This document shows, in pieces, positions 15,913-22,059 of a DNA stretch of 22,059 nt (position 1 is the stretch's first letter; every line of letters begins with the position of its first letter). The position numbers were made by a program, and so were the translations under genes. The notes below the pieces were generated by a model. It did not search any database. It was not told the DNA's origin and was given only the letters and a program-made list of their open reading frames with translations. The stretch lies in assembly GCA_964626885.1 (NCBI GenBank), contig CAZVJA010000078.1, forward strand, positions 1 through 22,059, in the 5' to 3' direction. The DNA comes from CAZVJA01 sp964626885. GTDB lineage: Bacteria > Planctomycetota > Planctomycetia > Planctomycetales > Planctomycetaceae.

Positions 15913-16731
15913 ATGTCCACCACCACGATCGAGCAGCAAAGTCCATCTCCACCCGCCGACCGGCGTTTTTCTCCCGAAGAGCTGGAGGCATTCGCCCGGG
16001 ACGGCTTCATTGTCGTGCGGGGGATGGTCGGCGAAGCGCTCCGGGAGGAAATGCTCGAAGCCACATTGGCAGGGCTGCGCGACGAAACACCGCCGGTCGA
16101 ATATGAAGCTGAATTGCACTACCCCGGCGCACCGCGCTCCCTCTCGGACGAAGGGGGACGGACCATCCGTAGGCTGAAGCAGGCGCACGGCCGGCATATC
16201 TCGTTCACGCGCTGGATCTCATCGCCGGAGCTGGTCGAACGGCTGCAGCAGCTTCTCGGCCCGGAAGTGGTAATGCCGTTGGCGCACCACAATTGCATCA
16301 TGACCAAGCAGCCACAGTACAGCAGCGTCACCGGCTGGCACCAGGACATCCGCTACTGGTCGTTCGAGCGGCAGGAACTGGTGAGTGTCTGGCTCGCGCT
16401 GACGCAGGAATACGAGCGCAATGGCTGTCTGTATGTGATTCCCGGATCGCACCGGATGACGTTCGATCGGTCGCGGTTCAACGCGGAGCTATTCTTTCGC
16501 GACGACCTACCGAATAATCAGGAGTTGATTTCTCGGCGCGTGGCGGTCGAGCTGGAGCCGGGGGACGTCCTCTTTTTTCATTGCCGCACGCTGCACGCGG
16601 CGGGACGCAATCAGACGAACCAACCGAAGTATTCGGTCGTGTTCACGTTCCGCCCCGGCAACAACCCGCCGAAGCCTGAGACCCGCTCGGCATCACTGCC
16701 GGAAGTCCGCATCGCCCCGCCGCTGGGATGA
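15913..16731 (+). CDS. Phytanoyl-CoA dioxygenase (PhyH) family protein
   Basis: A 272-aa Fe(II)/2-oxoglutarate-dependent dioxygenase. The iron ligands are visible as His143 and Asp145 in GWHQDIRYW and His228 in CRTLHAAGRNQT, with Arg232 suited to bind 2-oxoglutarate. The fold start SPEELEAFARDGFIVVRGMV, and GCLYVIPGSH before the distal part, are typical. PhyH proteins hydroxylate small molecules, and many bacterial members belong to secondary or osmolyte metabolism; the substrate here is unknown. All key residues are intact, so activity is likely. Start ATG 15913 gives the family N-terminus although its ribosome site is weak; the frame is open from 15700. It stands alone, with the 140-bp repeat element upstream. 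Confidence 0.85.
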   Translation: MSTTTIEQQSPSPPADRRFSPEELEAFARDGFIVVRGMVGEALREEMLEATLAGLRDETPPVEYEAELHYPGAPRSLSDEGGRTIRRLKQAHGRHISFTRWISSPELVERLQQLLGPEVVMPLAHHNCIMTKQPQYSSVTGWHQDIRYWSFERQELVSVWLALTQEYERNGCLYVIPGSHRMTFDRSRFNAELFFRDDLPNNQELISRRVAVELEPGDVLFFHCRTLHAAGRNQTNQPKYSVVFTFRPGNNPPKPETRSASLPEVRIAPPLG

Positions 16732-16778
16732 ACGCCAAGCGTTGATGGATATGTGGCCATGCGTACTCGCAGGGTCGC

Positions 16779-17120
16779 TCAATCGTGCCAGTCGAGTTCC
16801 TTCGCGGCCTTGTCGGTCTTACCCGATTCCAACATGGCCAGGATGGTTTGCACCGTTTTGGAAGTGACGAGACCACGTTCCATCCGTTCGAGAGATTCGC
16901 GGGTGACGTTTTCCTTCGCACGCCCCGGTGCCCCTTCGAGGAAGGCTCGTTTCTGATCGAAGACCGCCCAGAAAATCACGCGGGGATGTTTCTTCACGGC
17001 GTCGCGCACCTTTTCGGCATCCCCCCCCTTGGCCCGGTTGCCGTTGACCTGATAGTGCCCTTTTTTCTCGTACAAAATGGCTATCACGTTCCAATCTTTG
17101 CCGCCGCCGAATAACCCCAT
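16779..17120 (-). CDS. Conserved-looking hypothetical protein
   Basis: A 113-aa soluble protein that I do not recognise. It begins MGLFGGGKDWNVIAILYEKK, then a basic, hydrophilic middle (NGNRAKGGDAEKVRDAVKK), a hydrophobic strand VIFWAVFDQKRAF, and a C-terminal helical part rich in Lys and Glu (VTSKTVQTILAMLESGKTDKAAKELDW). No membrane segment or catalytic motif is seen. ATG 17118-17120 is preceded by GAGG at good spacing, which supports it as a real gene. The upstream open frame to 17183 lacks a better start. It is convergent with the PhyH gene, ending 47 bp from it. Confidence 0.6.
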   Translation of the reverse strand: MGLFGGGKDWNVIAILYEKKGHYQVNGNRAKGGDAEKVRDAVKKHPRVIFWAVFDQKRAFLEGAPGRAKENVTRESLERMERGLVTSKTVQTILAMLESGKTDKAAKELDWHD

Positions 17121-17499
17121 GCGTTGCCTCGCTGTTCCCGCCCGCGATCCCCGGATTCGAAACCCAACCCGCAGGCGAATCAAGATATCAAGGAGAGGGC
17201 CAGATGGGGAATCAAAGACTTCAAGATTTCGTACTCGCCCCCAAGGTCCACCACGGGGACACGGAGAGAAAGACGGAAGGCATTTTTAATAAGGAAACCA
17301 GGAATCCAGGAAAGAAGGGTTTGGAAGGGCCAGTTCCGCAAACACAATTCAACACATTCCTCGATTGTGCGGAATTTTCGCTTGGAGTTGATGGAAATGA
17401 ATTTTATCCGCCTTCTCCTGGCTTCCTGCATTCCTTATTGAATGCTCTTCTCTCTGTGCTCTCCGTGTCACCGTGGTAAATTTTCTTCCCAGCGAATCG
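17121..17499. other. Intergenic region holding a MITE-like element
   Basis: 379 bp between the small hypothetical gene and the IlvD/Edd gene. Most of it (17250-17477) is a long imperfect inverted repeat, described separately. Short frames inside it have no ribosome site and follow the repeat, so I take them as chance. Confidence 0.5.
17250..17477. repeat. 228-bp MITE-like long inverted repeat
   Basis: The 18-bp ends ACCACGGGGACACGGAGA (17250-17267) and TCTCCGTGTCACCGTGGT (17460-17477) match in inverted orientation at 17 of 18 positions. Inner arms also pair: the AATAAGGAA...AGGAA...CAGGA tract near 17290 with its complement near 17415-17441, and TTCCGC...CACAAT with ATTGTGCGGAA nearer the centre. 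The whole element could fold as one long interrupted hairpin. The end sequence belongs to a repeat type that I recall as widely dispersed in bacterial genomes. It lies just beyond the IlvD/Edd stop codon and could act as its 3' structure. Confidence 0.65.
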
Positions 17500-19314
17500 T
17501 CACGACCGCCCGACAATCGGTTCGATGAAGTCCAGATCCGCATCGCTGCGCGGACGTAGAAAATCAAAGTCCGCCCCTTCGTGCGCCTGTAACACGTGGT
17601 CGATGTAAAACTTCGGGTAACCCCTCCGATGGGGCGACTCCGGCGGCTTCCACGCGGTCCTTCTCCGGTCGAGTTCCGCGGCGTCAACGTGCAGCTCCAG
17701 CCGGCGTTTCTCGACATCCAGCTCAATCTCATCCCCATCCTGCACCAGCGCCAGCGGACCACCGGCAGCCGCCTCGGGCGAAACGTGCAGCACCACCGTG
17801 CCGAAACTCGTCCCGCTCATCCGCGAATCGCTGATCCGCACGACGTCGGTCACTCCCTGCTCCAACAACTTCGTCGGCACCGGAATCATCCCCCACTCAG
17901 GGAACCCCGGAACCCCCTTCGGTCCGGCGTTCTGCAACACGAGTACGCTCGTCGCATCGACCGGCAGCGCGGGATCGTTCACCCGTGCGAGCATGTCGGC
18001 GTAATCTTTGAACACAATCGCCTTCCCCCGATGACGAAACAGACTCTTCGACGCCGCCGACGTTTTGATCACAGCGCCATCGGGAGCGAGATTGCCAAAC
18101 ATCACCGCCAGCGAACCTTCTGCCGACAAAGGCTGCTCAATTGTGTGGATCACATCCTTATCAAAGCAGCGCGCCGGATCGATATTCTCTCCCAGCGTCC
18201 GGCCGGTGACTGTCGTGCAGTCGAGAGCGAGTCGATCTTGCAACTCCTTAAGGACCGCGGGCACTCCGCCCGCCGCGTGAAACGCATCCATGTGATGCTT
18301 TCCCGACGGACTGAGATTCACCAGAAACGGCGTGCTGCGTGACAGCTCGTCGAACCGCGACAACGGCAGCGTGATGTTCCGCCGCCCGGCAATCGCGATG
18401 AGATGCACCACCGCATTCGTCGACCCGCCGAGCGCCAGCAGCGTCCGCACGGCGTTATCGAACGCGGCCGGCGTGAGGATTCGTGACGGGCGGAGTTGCT
18501 CCCGCACCATCGCGACGATTCGCCGACCGGTCGCTTCGGCGGCGGCGATGCGCCGGGAATCAGTCGCGGGGATGCTCGAGGCCCCCGGCAGCATCATGCC
18601 GAGCGCTTCGGAAAGCGCGGTCATCGTCGACGCGGTCCCCATCGTGTTGCAGGCACCGGCCGAGCAGGCGATGCAGGCCTCAAGGTCGTCCCATTCCTCA
18701 CTGCTAAGCCGCCCGGCACGAAACTCGTCCCAGTAGCGCCACAGATCGGTTCCGGAACCGACCTGCTGTCCGCGCCAACGTCCCACCGCGCGCGGGCCGC
18801 CGTTGAGTTGAATCGCGGGGATGTCGGCGCTGGCCGCGGCCATGAGCTGCGCGGGAGTCGTCTTATCGCAATTGCACAAGAGCACCACGCCATCGATCGG
18901 GTTAGCGCGCAGAGTTTCCTCGACCTCCATCGCCATCAAATTGCGGTAGAGCATGGCGGAGGGCTTCATGAACTCCTCGCCAAGAGAGATCGTCGGGAAT
19001 TCAAGCGGCAGCCCGCCGGCGGCAATCACGCCGCGCTTCACTGCTTCCGCCAGATTGCGGAGGTTCATGTTGCAGTTGTTGAGTTCGCTCCAACTGTTGG
19101 CGATGCCGATCACCGGCTTGCCGGCGTACGCCTCCGGGTCGATCCCCATCGACCGCAGGGCGGCACGGTGCTGAAAGGCAAGATCGTTCCGCCCGGCGAA
19201 CCAGCGGGCGCTTCTCAATGTGAAAGATGCGTTCAAGAAGGTGTCCTGGAATGGGTTTTGAACCGTTGGCTGCCTGATACGGGGGAAATGGCCCCCCCAT
19301 TGGCCTCTCTTCAC
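17500..19314 (-). CDS. IlvD/Edd family dehydratase, sugar-acid (L-arabinonate-type) branch
   Basis: A 604-aa Fe-S dehydratase. Cluster Cys residues are visible in NNCNMNLRNL (Cys81), LLCNCDKTTP (Cys149, with Lys151) and SAGACNTMGTAST (Cys222). Family motifs such as GGSTNAVVHLIAIAGR, VRISDSRMSGTSFGTVVLH and GNLAPDGAVIK are intact. The stretch LRSARWFAGRNDL...SMGI at the start and the ending GADFDFLRPRSDADLDF resemble L-arabinonate and D-xylonate dehydratases more than branched-chain dihydroxy-acid dehydratase. A sugar-acid to 2-keto-3-deoxy-acid reaction is therefore likelier than isoleucine/valine synthesis. The start is uncertain: GTG 19314 has AGGG upstream, while TTG 19236 also has AGGA and gives a more usual N-terminus. 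No sugar-catabolism neighbours are in view. Confidence 0.87.
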   Translation of the reverse strand: MKRGQWGGHFPRIRQPTVQNPFQDTFLNASFTLRSARWFAGRNDLAFQHRAALRSMGIDPEAYAGKPVIGIANSWSELNNCNMNLRNLAEAVKRGVIAAGGLPLEFPTISLGEEFMKPSAMLYRNLMAMEVEETLRANPIDGVVLLCNCDKTTPAQLMAAASADIPAIQLNGGPRAVGRWRGQQVGSGTDLWRYWDEFRAGRLSSEEWDDLEACIACSAGACNTMGTASTMTALSEALGMMLPGASSIPATDSRRIAAAEATGRRIVAMVREQLRPSRILTPAAFDNAVRTLLALGGSTNAVVHLIAIAGRRNITLPLSRFDELSRSTPFLVNLSPSGKHHMDAFHAAGGVPAVLKELQDRLALDCTTVTGRTLGENIDPARCFDKDVIHTIEQPLSAEGSLAVMFGNLAPDGAVIKTSAASKSLFRHRGKAIVFKDYADMLARVNDPALPVDATSVLVLQNAGPKGVPGFPEWGMIPVPTKLLEQGVTDVVRISDSRMSGTSFGTVVLHVSPEAAAGGPLALVQDGDEIELDVEKRRLELHVDAAELDRRRTAWKPPESPHRRGYPKFYIDHVLQAHEGADFDFLRPRSDADLDFIEPIVGRS

Positions 19315-19366
19315 TCAATCCCTACAATGACCTCAACTGGTCCGCAAGACAACGAGAACTCGCCGA

Positions 19367-20386
19367 ATGACCTCTGACGACCAATATCCCCTCGACCCCC
19401 AACCTGTCATCGTGAACCCGCGGCAGGCGGAGTTGATTGACCACCGGTACGACACGGCGCCTCCGCCGTACCCGAGACCGGTCGGTCCTGGTCCCGCGCA
19501 AATGAGCCGGTATAAAAAGCGGGCGCTGCTGCTGTTTCTGGCGACGTGCGTCAGCGTGTTCCTTGCTGGAATGACTCCTGGTGGCGGACTAGCGGGCTTC
19601 TTGACAATCGCAAATTTACTTGTCCACGGAAAGCCTGTCCCCCTTGAGGCACTCGTGTACTTCGTGCAGAACGGGCTCATCTATGCGGGAGCGGTCTTAG
19701 CGATTCTCGGCTCACATGAGATGGGGCACTACCTACAGGCCAAACGATATCACGTGCCGGCCACCCCTCCATTCTTCATTCCGTTTCCGATCAGCCCCTT
19801 CGGCACGATGGGGGCAGTCATCATTCAGGGAGCGGGCGTGGCGAATCGAAAGGCGATGTTTGACATCGCGATCAGCGGCCCGCTCGCCGGGCTGGTGCTG
19901 GCCTTACCGATCACCTGGTTCGGTCTCAAGCATGCCGTGATCGGACCGGTTCCTCCGAACAATCCCGGAATTGAGTTTGGTGAGCCGCTGATTTTCACCT
20001 GGATGTTCGAGTGGATTCGCGGCCCGAAGCCCGCAGGTTTCGAGATCATGCTTAACCCGCTTCTCTTCGCGGGATGGGTTGGAATTTTCATCACGGCGTT
20101 GAATCTGATCCCCATCGGCCAGCTTGACGGCGGGCATATCCTCTACACGCTGGTCGGCCGCCGCGCGCATGTCGTCGCGACGTCGCTGCTGATGCTGGCG
20201 GTCGTGTACATGATCTACACGGCCAACTACTCCTACAGCCTGATGGTGTTCTTGCTGCTCATGATGGGCCCCCGGCACCCTCCCACCGCCGACGACGCCG
20301 TACCGCTCGGCTGGTTTCGGCACGTCCTCGGCTGGCTGACACTCGGCTTCATCATCATCGGCTTCACGCCGACGCCGATTGCTTAG
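19367..20386 (+). CDS. Site-2 protease family (M50) membrane metalloprotease
   Basis: A 339-aa integral membrane protein. A Pro-rich cytoplasmic N-terminus (1-50) is followed by about six hydrophobic segments. The zinc site is complete: SHEMGHYLQAKRY (His117, Glu118, His121) and the second motif NLIPIGQLDGGHI (Asp254). FFIPFPISPFGTMGAVI and ISGPLAGL lie between them, as in the short EGY/YwhC-like M50 branch without PDZ. Site-2 proteases cut membrane-bound substrates inside the bilayer, often anti-sigma factors; the substrate here is unknown. It starts 52 bp from the divergent IlvD/Edd gene, so the two promoters overlap or share the gap. Confidence 0.9.
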   Translation: MTSDDQYPLDPQPVIVNPRQAELIDHRYDTAPPPYPRPVGPGPAQMSRYKKRALLLFLATCVSVFLAGMTPGGGLAGFLTIANLLVHGKPVPLEALVYFVQNGLIYAGAVLAILGSHEMGHYLQAKRYHVPATPPFFIPFPISPFGTMGAVIIQGAGVANRKAMFDIAISGPLAGLVLALPITWFGLKHAVIGPVPPNNPGIEFGEPLIFTWMFEWIRGPKPAGFEIMLNPLLFAGWVGIFITALNLIPIGQLDGGHILYTLVGRRAHVVATSLLMLAVVYMIYTANYSYSLMVFLLLMMGPRHPPTADDAVPLGWFRHVLGWLTLGFIIIGFTPTPIA

Positions 20387-20838
20387 CTGTTCCGCCGCGC
20401 GTGTGGCACGTCCCTGAGGCTTGGCGAAGGGCGTGGTCGGTTCGGTGGCCGGGGCAAAGGCTTTGCGCGCCCCGGTGTTTTCGCGCGTGTGCCACTGGCG
20501 GCTTGTCCGCCAGTGGCGAGTGCTCCCACGACAAAGAGTACGGGCAGAGCCCGTGGCACACGGGAAATCCTCGACTTCTTCGCAGTGCACGTCCACGCAG
20601 CAGCGCACGCCCACGCAAAGCCGTGGGCGTGGCACCGACTCCGGCGACCATTCCAACGCGCTTTGCGACATGCGTCAATGTGCAAAACTTGATGTGTCAC
20701 AAGTCCGGCAGGCCCGGTTCAAACCGGATGTCTCCTGAAGCGCAGAGGCCGGTTGGAACCGGCCCTACGGGACTACTTCGCAGCCGTGAGTGCGTTGCGT
20801 GGTTCGCGGGCTGGCGGTGGATGCATCAAGTTGAGTAT
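20387..20838. repeat. Cluster of distinct palindromic repeats in a 452-bp gap
   Basis: At least four different inverted repeats are packed here. They are CCGGGGC/GCCCCGG (20449-20475, with nested GCAAAG/CTTTGC), an 11-bp stem GCCACTGGCGG/CCGCCAGTGGC (20491-20517, 5-base loop), a 10-bp stem CACGCCCACG/CGTGGGCGTG (20606-20631, 6-base loop) and GGCCGGTT/AACCGGCC (20747-20764). A smaller CCGGTT/AACCGG lies at 20714-20727. The GTGTGCCACTGGCGG and GGCCGGTTGGAACC types are ones I associate with planctomycete intergenic DNA. Open frames through this region are by-products of the repeats. No gene is called. Confidence 0.6.
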
Positions 20839-21678
20839 TTAGAATTGCGCGATGATTGCCGCCACCGATGCTGCAATATTACTGGCCGTCTTCAGCAGAT
20901 CTTCAACTTGCTTCAGCGAATTCGTGAAATCTTGAAGACTATCCGGCAGCCCATTGTTGTCAGCCGCATTAATCAGAACAGCGACGGTTTTTGTTGCCGC
21001 CAATACATTAAGCGGCACTTCGAAATCCTGTTGAGCCTCACCTTCGGCGACACCAGGATTGTTGAACGGGTCAGCATTTGCACCTTTCGTCTTCGAAAGG
21101 ATGTCTGTCTTGAAGATTGTATTGTTGTCCACATCCAATAGTGCGACTTGTCCATAGGCAAAGCCGGTGCCGTTTAATCCGGTCTTTTTTACGTGCACCC
21201 AAAGTTCGATCAGCCCTTTGTCAGGTTGCTTGCTAACCTTGGCCCACGCTCTAGCCGTTGTGCTTCCAACGCCTTTTTTGGCTTCGGGTGATTGAACCGG
21301 AAAATTGACTTGAGGGGGTGGAGTCACAATTAGGGGCGGCGGTGGATCCGCGAGCACTTCATACGAGAGATTGTACAGTGCCTCGTCGCCGCTAAAGGTC
21401 GCTTGTTGCGGCCCCTGCCCTGCCTGTCCAGTTCCGATCAGCGTTCCTCCCAGAAGATCGTCCGAATCGAGGAAGTCCGTATCCTGATCGTAGAGTGCGA
21501 TCGAAACTGGCGTCGTGAAATCGATAGTTGGCACACCTTGCAAATTCGCTGAAGCGCCGTTGTTCAGACTCCCCGGCCCCCAGACGATCGATTGATTCAC
21601 GACGAGGTATGGCTCGTCAGGCCCGAGGAAATCTTCAGTTTGATGGCATTTCAGTGAGTGCAGTTTCAACTTCGGCAT
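20839..21678 (-). CDS. C2-like domain protein of unknown function
   Basis: A 279-aa protein without a signal peptide. Residues 1-110 form a beta-rich domain with the lead KLKLHSLKCHQTEDF and a cluster of acidic residues (LYDQDTDFLDSDDLLGG, about 63-79) that suits Ca2+ loops; I recognise it as like the bacterial C2-type domains of uncharacterised proteins. A Pro-rich spacer (PPPPLIVTPPPQ, about 112-123) leads to a second beta-rich part with RAWAKVSKQPDKGLIELWVHVKK and the acidic DVDNNTIFKTD. The C-terminal 40 residues are helical (LKQVEDLLKTASNIAASVAAI). ATG 21676-21678 follows GGAG at good spacing. It lies 48 bp after a small ORF with a ribosome site. The function is unknown; Ca2+ or membrane binding is inference. 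Confidence 0.75.
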   Translation of the reverse strand: MPKLKLHSLKCHQTEDFLGPDEPYLVVNQSIVWGPGSLNNGASANLQGVPTIDFTTPVSIALYDQDTDFLDSDDLLGGTLIGTGQAGQGPQQATFSGDEALYNLSYEVLADPPPPLIVTPPPQVNFPVQSPEAKKGVGSTTARAWAKVSKQPDKGLIELWVHVKKTGLNGTGFAYGQVALLDVDNNTIFKTDILSKTKGANADPFNNPGVAEGEAQQDFEVPLNVLAATKTVAVLINAADNNGLPDSLQDFTNSLKQVEDLLKTASNIAASVAAIIAQF

Positions 21679-21726
21679 ATCGAACTCCAGGCGTCGGGTT
21701 AGCGGAGCTGACCTGCGATCAGCGTA

Positions 21727-21822
21727 CTATCCACATGACCAAGTGACAAGCGTGTTCGCGAGCTGCATTTCCTTCACGGTCCGGTAATACGATTTCGGCT
21801 TCGGTTGCTCGGCGGTCGCCAT
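21727..21822 (-). CDS. Possible small ORF (31 aa) upstream of the C2-like gene
   Basis: ATG 21820-21822 on the minus strand follows AAAGGA with a 6-base spacer. The frame ends in TAG at 21727-21729. The peptide reads MATAEQPKPKSYYRTVKEMQ then LANTLVTWSCG. It lies 48 bp before the C2-like gene on the same strand, so they may be co-transcribed. It has no known motif. It could be a small protein, a leader peptide, or the stub of a truncated gene. Confidence 0.35.
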   Translation of the reverse strand: MATAEQPKPKSYYRTVKEMQLANTLVTWSCG

Positions 21823-21886
21823 GCTCGGTCCTTTCGCGCAAAAGTGCGAGTCGATTTCCTGGAGGCTAACGCGTCTGACGCACCGC

Positions 21887-21959
21887 CGTCAATGATTTTT
21901 TCGCATCCAGTCGCTACAGTAAGCGGCGATTGCTGAATACGAATCATTGACGCTGGATG
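21887..21959. repeat. Two interleaved inverted repeats (A-B-A'-B') in a divergent gap
   Basis: CGTCAATGATT (21887-21897) pairs with AATCATTGACG (21942-21952). CATCCAG (21904-21910) pairs with CTGGATG (21953-21959). The order is A, B, A', B', so the stems cross, as in an H-type pseudoknot. It lies between the minus-strand small ORF and the plus-strand flavoprotein gene. Confidence 0.45.
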
Positions 21960-22010
21960 GTCCGCACGGCGGATCTTACCGCTAACATCCAATCCCTGAA
22001 AGCTCCGTGC

Positions 22011-22059
22011 ATGAAACGTGTGGTGATTGTCGGAGGGGGATTCGCCGGGTTGAACGCCG
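22011..22059 (+). CDS. NDH-2-like NAD(P)/FAD-dependent oxidoreductase, first 16 codons only
   Basis: The frame starts at ATG 22011 and runs off the right edge. MKRVVIVGGGFAGLNA is a GxGxxG dinucleotide-binding start that fits type II NADH dehydrogenases, which pass electrons from NADH to quinone at the membrane without proton pumping. Sixteen residues cannot separate it from other pyridine-nucleotide flavoproteins. The ribosome site is weak. Confidence 0.65.
   Translation, partial: MKRVVIVGGGFAGLNA

Noticed and set aside
20712..20728. GGTTCAAACC resembling a tRNA T-loop
   Set aside because: The stem/loop geometry is wrong (6-base loop) and there is no acceptor or anticodon arm around it; it belongs to a palindromic repeat.

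Overview
The window looks like a piece of a GC-rich planctomycete chromosome. Three things suggest this: the cut gene at the left edge reads like the N-terminus of the planctomycete-type sigma-70 factor with a leading helix-turn-helix; several families here (CHAD, bacterial archaeo-eukaryotic release factor, secreted CehA/McbA hydrolase, two-TM zinc-ribbon protein, AroD-AroE fusion) are common in that phylum; and the gaps carry palindromic repeat families of the kind I associate with planctomycete genomes. The assignment comes from recognition, not a database search.

Layout. 1-422 (-) is a partial sigma factor, followed by a 660-bp gap with an A+T-rich stretch and a perfect 16-bp palindrome. 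1084-3491 (-) is a likely co-transcribed set, rfbC-like epimerase, pdxA-like dehydrogenase and a histidine phosphatase. 3681-6004 (+) is a tandem pair of exported trypsin/PDZ proteins: the first has an intact triad, the second has lost it and carries its PDZ domain inside the protease fold. 6306-9421 (+) holds a CHAD protein, a NYN plus OST-HTH ribonuclease-like protein and a geranylgeranyl-reductase-type flavoprotein. 9493-9634 is a compact promoter, two hairpins and an intrinsic terminator, directly before a baeRF-type gene (9688-10848). 10876-15493 (-) is a three-gene set, transcribed as a secreted PHP-type metallohydrolase, an AroD-AroE fusion lacking key active-site residues in both halves, and a zinc-ribbon membrane protein whose linker is coded by a palindromic repeat. 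15913-16731 (+) is a PhyH-type dioxygenase. 16779-17120 (-) is a small uncharacterised protein. 17500-19314 (-) is an IlvD/Edd dehydratase that looks like a sugar-acid dehydratase. It is divergent from a site-2 protease (19367-20386 +). The right end holds a repeat cluster, a C2-like protein (-) with a small upstream ORF, and the first codons of an NDH-2-like flavoprotein (+).

The window is mostly housekeeping and conserved accessory genes, with no phage, CRISPR or transposase. The most unusual material is the pair of enzyme-like proteins with lost catalytic residues (4901-6004 and 11567-13024), the short structured transcript before the baeRF gene, and two MITE-like inverted-repeat elements (15558-15697 and 17250-17477).
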